Shown: positions 7,125 to 15,088 of the stretch, in pieces | Layout of the letters: each line of letters opens with the position of its first letter | How positions within the stretch are numbered: position 1 is the stretch's first letter | Assembly: GCA_030998015.1 (NCBI GenBank) | Contig: JARWMV010000207.1 | Location: 1-18,204, forward strand | Origin: Ceratorhiza oryzae-sativae | Taxonomy: Eukaryota > Basidiomycota > Agaricomycetes > Cantharellales > Ceratobasidiaceae | Reading direction: 5' to 3' | DNA length: 18,204 bases | Made by a program: the position numbers and the translations under genes | The notes under the pieces: model-generated | Told to the model about the DNA's origin: nothing | What the model saw: the letters and a program-made list of their open reading frames with translations, nothing else | Databases searched by the model: none

Positions 7125-7480
7125 AAATAATTTATTGTTGTATAGAATAACTATATCTTGAAAAACGATGATTTATGTTATACCCAATTTGTAGTACATT
7201 GAAGGATGCAAATGTGGAAGTATTAATTCTTTTAATCTGCTCAAAGATTCCTTTTTAATCCCTGCCAAGACGTGCGCTAAAGCGCAGTTGCCAGGCAGGG
7301 CCAGTAAATAGAATATTTATTATCTAAATGTATTTTTTGCACAGTACAATTTAAGCCAAATTTATTAGTTAATAAATTCTTTAAATATTCTACTTCTGAT
7401 AGAGTAAAATTATTAGTTGCTATTCTCACACCATATTGTGTGTAACCTCCATCATCGCTTATAAGCTACATAGAAGAAAA
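7125..7480 (-). pseudogene. C-terminal fragment of a LAGLIDADG homing endonuclease plus intron 3' end
   Basis: The frame reads ISDDGGYTQYGVRIATNNF, then L-S-E-V-E-Y-L-K-N-L-L and, after the zeta hairpin at 7260-7300, KKESLSRLKELILPHLHPS and M-Y-Y-K-L-G-I-T with its stop at 7173. These are the second half of a LAGLIDADG protein. Upstream sequence is degraded, with a deletion before ISDDGG. Downstream, CAAGATATAGT (complement of about 7150-7160) looks like a group I S element, so this should be the tail of an intron ending at the rnl exon. Confidence 0.75.
7260..7300. mobile_element. Zeta hairpin, copy 2
   Basis: A 41-bp hairpin with CCTGCC and GGCAGG arms around GCGCTAAAGCGC. It interrupts the LAGLIDADG fragment between Y-S-I-Y-W and I-K-K-E-S. 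Confidence 0.82.
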
Positions 7481-7597
7481 AGTACCCAGGATTTTCAGGG
7501 TAACCATAATATCATCCGGGCCTCGAACAGCCTTCGACCTTCCAGAACTTAACATGACCTTCCTCTGGATCTAATGATCTGGAAGAGGGGTTTTATT
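7481..7597. other. Unassigned stretch between two HE remnants
   Basis: It holds a hairpin built on CTTCC, GATC and GGAAG (about 7551-7588) and the string CTGTTCGAGGCCCGG on the minus strand, which resembles a tRNA T-arm but has no partner arms. A weak likeness to rRNA domain IV was not convincing. Confidence 0.4.
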
Positions 7598-7618
7598 CTA
7601 TTTTAAAGAGATTTCATA

Positions 7619-7769
7619 CCCCCGCTTAGGGTCAACCAGCATTGTATTTATATATAAATACATGCTGTTGACCCGAGGGGTAATGGATATCGAGGCCGCG
7701 TTCGCGGCGAGCCGCGCGCACGCCAGGGCCGCCTTGGCTTAAGCCAAGGCGTTCGCAGGCGTGCACGGG
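7619..7769. mobile_element. Gamma GC-rich element, copy 2, with 5-bp direct repeat TCATA
   Basis: 151 bp in inverted orientation to copies 1 and 3. TCATA lies at 7614-7618 and 7770-7774. Excision with one repeat copy gives N-L-Y-E-I-S-L-K and a stop at the end of the GIY-YIG gene, which makes the target duplication very clear. Confidence 0.93.
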
Positions 7770-7905
7770 TCATATAAATTTTGGAAAATTTTTTTTGATT
7801 TTATGTATCTATGGATTGTAGGACAACTTGTTTTTAGACTCATAGCAGCTTTTCTTATGGAACTATATTCTTTAATCTCATTTGTTTTAATATTAACAAC
7901 AACTG

Positions 7906-8166
7906 ACCCCCAAACATGTGCAGCTACGCTGCATTGTTTGGGGGGCAGTAGCCCCCCAATAATGTAATGGCCCTCCCAATACGTTGGCCCGTAGGGCCCA
8001 AAACCACCGTGAAGGTGTTTCCAAAAACACCTTTACGGTGGTTTTGGGCCTTACAGGCTTGGTAACGCATTGGGAGGTCATTGTAATCATTGGGGGTAGC
8101 CCCCCAATAATGCAATGCAATCATTGGGGGGTAGCCCCCCAATAATGCATTGCAATCATTGGGGGT
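7906..8166. mobile_element. Large delta element cluster, 6-bp direct repeat CAACTG
   Basis: This 261-bp element is bounded by ACCCCC and GGGGGT and flanked by CAACTG at 7900-7905 and 8167-8172. It contains the standard delta hairpin, a hairpin with CACCGTGAAGGTG and CACCTTTACGGTG, and two to three tandem units of AATCATTGGGGG(G)TAGCC followed by CCCCAATAATGCA. It looks like a delta that has grown by internal duplication and nested insertion. Confidence 0.85.
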
Positions 8167-8437
8167 CAACTGTTTTTAGTGCAAGCCCTGTAAAATCGGA
8201 GCTTGAATTTGTAGTCCAAGCTTCTTGCACAGATATAGGCTCGACATAGCTGTTAGGCGTCAATCTTTTTAAACTTTCTATCTGATTGTTAAAAGAATTT
8301 GTTGTTTCCCCGGTTCTTAATATTCGTACCCAAAATCTATTTCTGTAAAGGTCGGTAATACTACTTATTGATTTATCTCTAAGAGAATTATCCAGTTTGA
8401 CTAAACTTTTAGTATCTAATTTTGTAGATTCGCTAGC

Positions 8438-8609
8438 CCGCCGGCGTTAGAGGGAATCCTAAAGATTCCCTCGTAGAAAATGACGACCGTTCGTCATTTT
8501 CAGCCGGCGGCTAAATATCGATATTATGCCGCGCACTAGCAATCGCAAACGGTTGCGATTGCTCACGTTGGTTGGTGGGACAAGTCCCACCAGCAACTAA
8601 CGCGCGCGG
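8438..8609. mobile_element. Alpha GC-rich element (172 bp) in GIY-YIG gene
   Basis: Full basic form. On the minus strand the flanks are GATTCT and CTAGCG. Dropping one CT gives F-D-S-S-E-S in frame, so a 2-bp duplication at a CTAG target fits. Confidence 0.9.
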
Positions 8610-8902
8610 AGAATCAAAAGTTTGTGCAATTTTTGTATTATTATCGAATACAATTACTTTATAACCTTTTTCTAAATTAATTTTGGCCAGATGAGATTGA
8701 AGTAGTTCTAAAGTTTCCTTTGAAAATTTTTTCCGTGGTACCGTTCTCATTTTTTCTAGAGTTTCTTCAGTGTGCTTATATCCTAATGAAGAATAAGCTT
8801 TTTTTAATATGTTGTACTCAGGGTTTAAAAAATCAATATAGTGTTGTTCTCGAGATACGACATCCTTTGAATCACAATATTCTAGTATGTCCAATTTAAA
8901 AA

Positions 8903-9160
8903 CCGTCGCGCTGGGACCGCCCGAATGGATGCCCGTAGACCCCCAATGATGCAATTAGGGGCCACTTAAAATAGCAAAGCTATTTTAGAGGCCCCGTAAT
9001 TGCTTCATTTGGGGGGTGGATGCCCCCCAAACAATGCAGCGTAGCTGCACATGTTTGGGGGGCACTAGGGCCCAAAACCAGACTCGGTCATCGCAGATGT
9101 CCGGCAGGGGTTAGTCAAAGACTAACCCGCTTACCGTCCCCAGCGCGGCCGGCTCGAGGG
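8903..9160. mobile_element. Epsilon GC-rich element, copy 2, with nested delta
   Basis: The outer frame CCGTCGCGCTGGGACC to CAGCGCGGCCGG matches copy 1 at 1857-2040. Inside are a delta hairpin (about 9023-9062), a hairpin with GGGGCCACTTAAAATAG and its complement (about 8955-8997), and a third with GGGTTAGTC and GACTAACCC. It breaks the GIY-YIG gene between L-S-N and F-K-L-D. Confidence 0.8.
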
Positions 9161-9459
9161 TTAGATAAACCATTTTTCAGTAAAGCAGAACTTATGATAC
9201 TTTTGGATTTTGTAGTTATTTTTTGCAAAAGAATATTAGAAAAATAAGTTACAAATCTTTTAGCCAAGTTTGTTGAGCTTCCGATATATTTGAACCCTGT
9301 AAGATTATTTGTCAAACAGTAGATACCTGATTTTTGGTTATTTTCCAAGAAAATTTGTTTTTTTTGGTTTTGCAGATCAGAATAAGATACTCCGCTCCCT
9401 GGATCTCTAGAGATCCAGGAGGCGGGATTAACAGTATTTAAATTATTTGTATTTTTCAT

Positions 9460-10140
9460 TGAAATTTTTGTAGAGTGAAAACACGAGTTATTTTGTAATT
9501 GAATATCCTATATTGCCTTACCTCGACTGTGGACGCCTTTAGTCGACCACAGGCTCGGTCGCCGAGTCTGCGGTCGGGCATTCGCTAGACCACAGACGAG
9601 ACAAGGATTCAGCCTTATAGGACTCAAAACTTTCCCCAAAATTCGGAATCCACGAAATTTTGGATCATCTGCTGCCCTGTTTTACCGTCTCGTGTCAACA
9701 TAGTTGACCGGACGGTAAAACTGCCCAACCCTGACAAAAACCCGGTTAGACCGGGGGACTATATCGAGTCCATGATTGCAATTCCAGGGTTGTTGAAATG
9801 TTTTAACCCTCGTCTATATAGATCTGGGCGACAAGTCGGCATGGGGTAATACTATTTCCACTTCAGAGACCTCAGAAAGAAACCTTTAGTAAAGGTTAGC
9901 CTCGTAACTAAGATTAGGTTCAATTAGCTTGGTATGGTTCCCCGTAAAGGGTCAATTACAAAAATTGGCCAACCCAGTAAAATTGAATTCCTATTTCTTT
10001 TATAACTTCCCTCATCACATAAAAATGGGATAATAAACCCCCACACTTCGGTCGTGTTCACATTTCTCTACTTTTGCAGAGTATCTTTGCAACAAGAGTA
10101 ATTTTTAATTGACAACAGTACTCCTGTGTAACCCTGTCGT
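9460..10140 (-). ncRNA. Intron-like leader of the 9459 GIY-YIG gene
   Basis: This segment shares several blocks, in the same order, with the 5' part of the rnl intron: AGTTACGAGGCT, then GCAGCAGATG and CCAAA, then a GGGGA-x-AGTTTTGAG block, then AAAATAACTCGTGTTTTCAC just before the HE start. It is therefore probably the 5' part of a related group I intron. A hairpin GGACTCGATATAGTCC at about 9764-9780 resembles an S element but has no clear partner. GC-rich hairpins are inserted at about 9535-9598 and 9677-9720. I could not identify its 5' exon. Confidence 0.5.
9677..9720. mobile_element. Small hairpin insertion with 6-bp direct repeat CTGCCC
   Basis: TTTTACCGTC and GACGGTAAAA form the stem. 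CTGCCC occurs on both sides (9671-9676 and 9721-9726). The homologous position in the rnl intron lacks it. Confidence 0.65.
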
Positions 10141-10146
10141 CTACTG

Positions 10147-10263
10147 CCCCCCAAACATGTGCAGCTACGCTGCATTGTTTGAGGGGCATCCGCCCCCCAA
10201 TAAGGTAATGGCCCCCCCCAATACGTTTGTGACGCATTGGGAGGCCATTGCCTTGTTGGGGGT
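10147..10263. mobile_element. Delta element with near-perfect repeat CTACTG / CTACAG
   Basis: A 117-bp element, closely similar to the one at 14744-14859: the delta hairpin, then CCCCCCAATAAGGTAATGGC and a hairpin with GGCATTGCC-like arms. The left repeat is CTACTG (10141-10146), the right CTACAG (10264-10269). Confidence 0.85.
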
Positions 10264-10484
10264 CTACAGGGAACCCGGCAATATGGTAGAACAATCGAGG
10301 CGGTTTATAAGTTCCAAAGACTCTGAAGATATTTACCTTTTTTACTTTTTCCCAAATAAGATTTTATACCAAAAAAATCATGTAAGACTTTAATTAAATT
10401 TTCATTATCTATTTTTGAGTAAAAACAAGTATTTAATACTAACTTTCCATTGTAAAAATGTCCATTCGTTTAGATCCAAATGGC

Positions 10485-10656
10485 CCGCCGGCGTTAGAGG
10501 GAATCTGAAAGATTCCCTCGTAGAAAATGACGACCGTTCGTCATTTTCAGCCGGCGGCTAAATATCGATATTATGCCGCGCACTAGCAATCGCAAACGGT
10601 TGCGATTGCTCACGTTGGTTGGTGGGACAAGTCCCACCAGCAACTAACGCGCGCGG
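10485..10656. mobile_element. Alpha GC-rich element (172 bp), 2-bp repeat GC
   Basis: Flanked by GC on both sides (10483-10484, 10657-10658). Removal with one GC restores Y-I-T-A-I-W-I. The first hairpin reads GAATCTGAAAGATTC instead of the usual GAATCCTAAAGATTC. Confidence 0.92.
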
Positions 10657-10738
10657 GCAGTAATATAATTTTCTAGAGTTTGGGGTACTATTTTTTTCCC
10701 ATTTTTGTAGAAAGATGAATATAACCAATAAAGACTAC

Positions 10739-10910
10739 CCGCCGGCGTTAGAGGGAATCCTAAAGATTCCCTCGTAGAAAATGACGACCGTTCGTCATTT
10801 TCAGCCGGCGGCTAAATATCGATATTATGCCGCGCACTAGCAATCGCAAACGGTTGCGATTGCTCACGTTGGTTGGTGGGACAAGTCCCACCAGCAACTA
10901 ACGCGCGCGG
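10739..10910. mobile_element. Alpha GC-rich element (172 bp)
   Basis: Basic form, only 82 bp from the previous copy and in the same orientation, inside the same broken LAGLIDADG gene. Confidence 0.92.
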
Positions 10911-11188
10911 AGTGTTAAATTCATAACCGTAATATTCTCTATCAACACCTTTAATAGTTCTAATATATTTTCTAGGTTCAAGTTTGCTACAGTAGCCTCT
11001 AGCTAGAAAGAATTCGTATAAACTAAATAAATAATCTTTATGTATTATACTTTGTTTAATTGAAAAACGAGGGGTTTATATGGCAAGCATTAGTATTAAA
11101 CTCCATAGAGTTAAATGTTGCCAACCTTCCTGGCCTGAGTCCTGAAAACAGTAAATAGGAGGGGTTACTAAACTTGAAAATAAAAAAA

Positions 11189-11827
11189 TTAAAGACCTAT
11201 TTTATAAAGCATTGATGGTGGAAGAATGTCCTTTAACATATTTTGTAAAACTGGGAGTGATTTAGAGGAGATTTTAATTGCATAGCCACTATATTGTTTT
11301 TGAACGGTACATTTTAAACCGAATTTGCTAGTTAAAGCATCAGCTAAAAGTTTAACCTCTGACAATTTGAAACTATTTGTTGCTAATGTCAATGTTCGAC
11401 CTTTTTTATCCAAACCTCCATCATCAGCTATCCAATAGCATATACCCAAAGGTGTTAAAAGATCCCCTATATTCGCAGGCACTTTTTTTACCCCATTAAT
11501 ATAAAATAGTTCGTATAGCTCGTTAAAGCAAGGTAAAGCAAAAGTAGAAAAACGTATTTTACCATGTTCTTTACCAGATCTTTTATCAAACACGTGGTAG
11601 ATTAAAGGTTTCTGCGAACCATAAGATTTAAATAATTCGTACAAGTGAAGAAGGTATTCTTTGTGAACAAGACCTTGTCCAAAACAACATCGAACACTTG
11701 TAGTTGAATTTGATCTTTTTTGCATAAAAAGGTCACCCAATATAAGACCGACAAGAATATCCTTCAATTGGTCAGTTAAACTAAATTGTAATCGTTCTGC
11801 TCTAGTTAAATAATTTTTTCTTTGCAT
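11189..11827 (-). CDS. LAGLIDADG homing endonuclease, intact
   Basis: This 212-residue protein has two LAGLIDADG motifs, LVGLILGDL (about residues 24-32) and ICYWIADDGG (about 127-136). Each ends in the acidic residue or residues that bind metal in this family. The start M-Q-R-K-N-Y-L-T-R-A-E-R and the end P-P-S-M-L-Y-K-I-G-L are complete. The length fits a single-chain, two-motif enzyme. It should cut an intron-less or unit-less target allele. It sits inside another LAGLIDADG gene (halves at 12900-12690 and 11056-10272) and has a leader homologous to that of the broken paralogue at 2549. No group I core lies next to it. It is one of only two HE genes here without a GC-element insertion. Confidence 0.88.
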   Translation of the reverse strand: MQRKNYLTRAERLQFSLTDQLKDILVGLILGDLFMQKRSNSTTSVRCCFGQGLVHKEYLLHLYELFKSYGSQKPLIYHVFDKRSGKEHGKIRFSTFALPCFNELYELFYINGVKKVPANIGDLLTPLGICYWIADDGGLDKKGRTLTLATNSFKLSEVKLLADALTSKFGLKCTVQKQYSGYAIKISSKSLPVLQNMLKDILPPSMLYKIGL

Positions 11828-12132
11828 AAATGTTAATTAAGAATATTTATAAGACTTCCATTTTAAAGGTATATCATATTAAAGATTAATATAATCACAT
11901 CCTCTATGAATATTAAACTTATGTATTTTTTTATTTCTTAAGGAAATTGTGTTTAAATATATTGAGAATACATAGCCTAATACCATAAGACGAAACCTAG
12001 GGCCTTTTCTTCAATTATTATAATTAGGGGAATACCTGGGGCATGGCTTCCAGTTGGAGACTAGTAGGAAGCCCAGGGGTAACTGGGCGCCCCACCCAAC
12101 AGGGCGAATGCCATAATTCGATTCCACAGTAG
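11828..12132 (-). other. Leader of the intact LAGLIDADG gene
   Basis: The first 80 bases upstream match the leader of the 2549 paralogue, including CATAGAGGATGTGATT, ATATGATATACCTT and AGTCTTATAAATAT. Here the TTCATA site is uninterrupted, whereas in the paralogue gamma copy 1 occupies it. Further up is a GC-rich patch (about 12030-12115) with nested CCCAG and CTGGG stems. Confidence 0.6.
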
Positions 12133-12276
12133 ACCCCCAATGATTGCAATGGCCCTCCCAATACGTTGGCCCGTAGGGCCCGCCTTACAGGCTTGGTAAC
12201 GCATTGGGAGGTCATTGCATTATTGGGGGGCTACTGCCCCCCAAACAATGCAGCGTAGCTGCACATGTTTGGGGGT
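12133..12276. mobile_element. Delta element, 6-bp direct repeat CAGTAG
   Basis: A 144-bp element from ACCCCC to GGGGGT with CAGTAG at 12127-12132 and 12277-12282. It contains the delta hairpin and a second hairpin with CCTCCCAATACG and CGCATTGGGAGG. Confidence 0.92.
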
Positions 12277-12367
12277 CAGTAGTAATATATTAAGAAAAGG
12301 GTAAGGAAGTGGAGTATGGTTTAAAATTATTTGTGAGGGTTAAATTTGTTAACCTCTTCTTTTATGA

Positions 12368-12518
12368 CCCGTGCACGCCTGCGAACGCCTTGGCTTAAGC
12401 CAAGGCGGCCCTGGCGTGCGCGCGGCTCGCCGCGAACGCGGCCTCGATATCCATTACCCCTCGGGTCAACAGCATGTATTTATATATAAATACAATGCTG
12501 GTTGACCCTAAGCGGGGG
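12368..12518. mobile_element. Gamma GC-rich element, copy 3, with 5-bp direct repeat TATGA
   Basis: 151 bp, flanked by TATGA at 12363-12367 and 12519-12523. On the minus strand the 15 bases entering it (TGTGGAAATTTCATA) are the same as those entering copy 1, and the bases leaving it are also similar, so the two insertions lie at the same site in related sequences. Confidence 0.92.
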
Positions 12519-12649
12519 TATGAAATTTCCACAAAAATTAAACATACCATAAATTAGTACTCCTTCTTTAACTGAATAAATTTAGCAATAATTATACTTG
12601 ACAGTATTAGATGTAGTCAATGAAATTAGTCAACATCTAACAGGTCCCT

Positions 12650-13210
12650 GATGCGGCATGTTAATGCTGCATCAGTATATTCGATTAGGCACCCCTGCGC
12701 TCCCGCCAATGTTTCACTGGCGGAAGCGCTGCCAACTCCTTCTCCGCTCCGATTTACTGCATAGCCGGCTCCAAGAAGTAGACCTATTAAAACTGCTATA
12801 ACATCTTCGTTATGGGGACCTATACGGTTAACAGCTCTACATGAATTATGAAAAGATCTTTTTTGTGCTCTTAATCTATTTTGTTTATTCCCATTTTTTG
12901 AAAATTGAATAATTGTAGAATTATCATTTCTATAAAAAAACTCCCGAGCGTAGATCGCGCCTTAGCGCGGCCCACGCTCGGGCAGCGCCTAACGATCGGG
13001 ATGATTTCCGCATGTTTGGGGGGCAGTAGGGAAATCGACGCCCGATCGTTGGGGGAATAAAGAAATAAGAAAAAATCAAAACAACGGATTGACATATTCA
13101 CAAATAATACTTACAATAAAAAATTTAATAGTACATGATATATCATGTAATTGTAACAAGATTTTGTTTATTTTATTATTTATATTTGATTTTAGGCCAA
13201 ATATTTGGTG
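12650..13210 (-). pseudogene. N-terminal part of the cox2-intron LAGLIDADG gene
   Basis: The cox2 micro-exon frame continues into H-Q-I-F-G-L-K and on for about 40 codons, as in exon-fused HE genes. Then, after a GC insertion (about 12943-13056), come RAVNRIGPHNEDVIAVLIGL and LLGAGYAVNRSGEGV. This is the well-known R-I-G-P-H-N-x-D-V LAGLIDADG subfamily, but the metal-binding Asp of motif 1 is Ala (L-L-G-A-G for L-L-G-D-G). The frame then enters small GC hairpins (GCGCTTCCGCCAG with its partner, and TGATGCAGCA with its partner) and stops. The rest of the gene is at 11056-10272. Confidence 0.75.
12943..13056. mobile_element. GC-rich double hairpin with delta fragment
   Basis: The first hairpin has CCGAGCGT and ACGCTCGG arms with GCGCCTTAGCGC inside. 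The second has CCTAACGATCGGG and CCCGATCGTTGGGG arms and carries TGTTTGGGGGGCAGTAG, half of a delta element. No other copy is in the window. Confidence 0.65.
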
Positions 13211-13249
13211 ACCTGCTACTTTAATAGTCATAGTTGGTGAAATTACTTC
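13211..13249 (-). CDS. cox2: Cytochrome c oxidase subunit 2, 13-codon micro-exon
   Basis: The minus strand encodes E-V-I-S-P-T-M-T-I-K-V-A-G. This is exactly the segment expected between the membrane anchor (…L-L-Y-M-L-D) and H-Q-W-Y-W of fungal Cox2. The base before it is G (intron end) and its last codon is GGT (T before the next intron). Both neighbours are in phase 0. It is far too short for any ORF caller. Confidence 0.93.
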
Positions 13250-13534
13250 CGCACTAACTTAAGCACCCTGAATTGAATAAGACCTTATCTACACTAGACA
13301 CTAAAGTGAATAGTTCCACTTCACACTTTTCCATTACCAAAGTGTTCGTAAGGTCAATAAGTCAGTAAGTACTACATCATGTTAGTTGGATTTTGTCTTA
13401 AATATTTTTTTGAACTACTCAATTAAACACTACTTTAGCAGCATTGTATAATGTACATTATACATGCTGTCATAATCCTTATCTACCGTCTACTCAGTTG
13501 TATTTCCACCACCTGAGTAGCCATTTGGTAATTG

Positions 13535-13566
13535 CCCCCCCCCAACATGCTGTAAGGCATTGGGGG
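13535..13566. mobile_element. Minimal delta hairpin
   Basis: Only 32 bp: a C-run, AACATGCTGTAAGGCATT and GGGGGT. It is flanked by TAATTG (13529-13534) and CAATTG (13567-13572), five of six bases shared. It is the smallest delta-like insertion here. Confidence 0.7.
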
Positions 13567-14277
13567 TCAATTGCTTTTTCTTTGACTATTATACCAGGTA
13601 AGGAATAGACTAAACATAGTAATGTAAAAAATATCTATTTACGTAAAATCTCTGAGGGGAAAATAGCCAAAAAAGGGAGGGGTTCAATTTTTTGGTCGTA
13701 GTTTACCCCTGCAAGTAATAATATAACAATATTTTCAATTTTCACTTAAATAAATAAGTACGATAAATATTATTTTATTGTGTATTCACAATAAAGGCCT
13801 ATGTCGCGGTGACACAGACCAATTATCTCCTTGCATACAGTAAATTTTAAGCTTGACTCAGTAAAATTTTAAAATGATAGTATTTATAATTATACTCTAA
13901 AATCTGGCAGGAGCAAATTGACCAAAACATTCAAGTTAACCAAAAACCTATAAACCAAACTTGTAGTGCATGCTTGGATGCACATGAGGAATAACCAAAG
14001 ATCTAAAAAGTGGCATAGATTTTGATTTTATGTAAATCATAGGTTTATTAGAATGGTTTTGCACTGAAACTGCTAAACCAAAATTATAGTGTAAAATGGC
14101 AGCCAATTTGTAAACTTCCTTATACTCGAAACCTTCAGTGTGAAGATAAAACCCAGAAACTGCGTTAGCACCATCATCAGCGGCCCAAAAAGCTAAAGCT
14201 CGAGGTGTTAATTCACTGATAATGTCGTCTTTTATTACTTTGACCCATTTGCCTTCTTCTTTAATGTAAAATAGGTC

Positions 14278-14449
14278 CCGCCGGCGTTAGAGGGAATCCT
14301 AAAGATTCCCTCGTAGAAAATGACGACCGTTCGTCATTTTCAGCCGGCGGCTAAATATCGATATTATGCCGCGCACTAGCAATCGCAAACGGTTGCGATT
14401 GCTCACGTTGGTTGGTGGGACAAGTCCCACCAGCAACTAACGCGCGCGG
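14278..14449. mobile_element. Alpha GC-rich element (172 bp) in the cox2-intron HE gene
   Basis: Basic form. Flanks on the minus strand are TTTAATG and GACCTA. Removing it with one G restores N-D-L-F-Y. Confidence 0.92.
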
Positions 14450-14743
14450 CATTAAAAAAAGAATAACTTCGCGTTCGTATTCTTAAATTGTAACAGAGAG
14501 TTTGGTTTCTTAGAGAAACCCCAAAGTCAGGCACTCTTTCACAAAGATGTGATAAATATGAAAATACAAACCAAACATATTCAAATCTTTGAATGGTTTG
14601 TGTGAATCTAAAACTAGGATTTTTAGAAGTGTGGGAGACAAACAATGTACCGTCACCGAGAAGGTGTCCGACTAATTGTTCTCTTGTTGGATAATCCAGT
14701 TTAGTTATATTTCTTGAATGAGGGTTGAGACGAATTCCTACTG

Positions 14744-14859
14744 CCCCCCAAACATGTGCAGCTACGCTGCATTGTTTGAGGGGCATCCGCCCCCCAATAA
14801 GGTAATGGCCCCCCCAATACGTTTGTGACGCATTGGGAGGCCATTGCCTTGTTGGGGGT
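14744..14859. mobile_element. Delta element, 6-bp direct repeat CTACTG
   Basis: 116 bp with CTACTG at 14738-14743 and 14860-14865. Nearly the same as 10147-10263, differing by one C in a C-run. Confidence 0.92.
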
Positions 14860-14998
14860 CTACTGTGGAGTAAACAGGCCCGAACAGTGTAAGGCTTTTA
14901 CAATCAGTCTGCATTTTTACTATAGATTTGCCATTGGCGTCAATTGAAGCCACTAAGGTTACAGAGTAAAATAAAAATTCAACATGATACTGGTTATA

Positions 14999-15088
14999 AT
15001 CAAGCATGTATAATAATTTGAAACTAGGGAATGCGATAGCTATTAAAACTAAAGCCGGAGTAATAGTCCAGATTAACTCTATAAGCGT
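14999..15088 (-). CDS. cox2: Cytochrome c oxidase subunit 2, internal exon (second membrane helix)
   Basis: Thirty codons, T-L-I-E-L-I-W-T-I-T-P-A and onward to F-P-S-F-K-L-L-Y-M-L-D, the second transmembrane helix of Cox2 in the inner membrane. I place the start after the G at 15089: the codon before it in other fungi is a glycine (GGT), giving the T/G pattern of a group I site. The earlier part of Cox2 (leader and first helix) is not found in the window and must lie beyond 18204 or in an exon I missed. Confidence 0.92.

Larger units (their letters stand above)
7598..9459 (-). pseudogene. GIY-YIG homing endonuclease with modular C-terminus, split by four elements
   Basis: Start ATG at 9459 (M-K-N-T-N-N). 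Order of pieces: KSGIYCLTNNLTG and YIGSSTNLAKRF (GIY-YIG core), SALLKNGLSN, epsilon element, FKLDILEYC, SREQHYIDFLNPEYNILKKA (catalytic Glu region), a NUMOD3-like KHTEETLEKM stretch, KIAQTFDS, alpha, TKLDTKSLVKLDNS and YRNRFWVRIL, delta, EYSSIRKAAMSLKTSCPTI and H-R-Y-I-K-S (a NUMOD1-type helix-turn-helix), gamma, then I-S-L-K and a stop at 7598. Removing delta or gamma with one repeat copy restores the frame. About 1.15 kb of coding sequence remains if all elements are taken out, as expected for a long modular HE. Confidence 0.8.
10272..11056 (-). pseudogene. C-terminal part of the cox2-intron LAGLIDADG gene, with two alpha insertions
   Basis: Reading from 11056: PRFSIKQSIIHKDYLFSLYE, FFLARGYCSKLEPRKYIRT, E-Y-Y-G-Y-E-F-N-T, alpha (10739-10910), LYWLYSSFYKNGKKIVPQTL, alpha (10485-10656), A-I-W-I then a stop where family members have M-D-D-G, and YNGKLVLNTCFYSKIDNENL. 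The KQSIIHKDYLF and YKNGKKIVP motifs are classic for the second quarter of these proteins. It continues the N-terminal part at 12900-12690, which ends at the R-S-G-E-G-V motif. The second LAGLIDADG motif is lost, so it is dead. Confidence 0.8.
4092..13210 (-). other. 9.1-kb interval between cox2 micro-exon and last exon
   Basis: The cox2 exons either side are in phase and obey the group I rule (T at the end of the 5' exon, G at the end of the intron). The interval is far longer than a normal group I intron. It contains the N- and C-terminal parts of one LAGLIDADG gene split by another (13209-10272), a GIY-YIG gene with intron-like leader (10090-7598), a LAGLIDADG fragment (7480-7173), and rnl exons with their own intron (7120-4429). 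It may be one hugely expanded intron, a rearranged locus needing trans-splicing, or an assembly join. Confidence 0.6.
13250..14998 (-). ncRNA. Group I intron between cox2 exons
   Basis: It starts after GAT at 14999 and ends with G at 13250. The 3' core shows R (GACCTTACGAAC, complement of about 13344-13355) and S (GTAGATAAGGTC, complement of about 13281-13292), which pair as P7 (GACCTT with AAGGTC). An ORF fused to the exon occupies the 5' part. The 3' part (13947-13250) has no ORF but holds a delta mini-hairpin (13535-13566, AATTG repeats) and a hairpin with CAGCATGTATAATG arms. Confidence 0.8.
13948..14998 (-). pseudogene. LAGLIDADG homing endonuclease fused to cox2 exon, broken by delta and alpha
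   Basis: The cox2 frame runs straight into Y-N-Q-Y-H-V-E-F-L-F and about 50 more residues before the delta element at 14744-14859. Beyond it are REQLVGHLLGDGTLFVSHTS (motif 1), the alpha element (14278-14449), then ELTPRALAFWAADDGANAV (motif 2) and the end HPSMHYKFGL with a stop at 13948. Removing alpha with one G gives S-F-F-N-D-L-F-Y-I in frame. The delta insertion with its repeat adds 122 bp, which shifts the frame. Without the elements the gene looks intact, so both insertions seem recent. Confidence 0.85.

Noticed and set aside
6914..7126. A 70-codon plus-strand frame
   Set aside because: It is the complement of the rnl domain V exon.
7515..7545. tRNA T-arm (GGCTGTTCGAGGCCC, minus strand)
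   Set aside because: The preceding bases form a hairpin of their own rather than a cloverleaf, and no anticodon arm is found.
10040..10140. rRNA domain IV exon on the minus strand
   Set aside because: ATTAAAAATTACTC and GTTGCAAAGAT vaguely recall the 1760-1820 region, but the most conserved strings of that domain (such as AACTATAACGGTCCTAAGG) are nowhere in the window. It is left unassigned.
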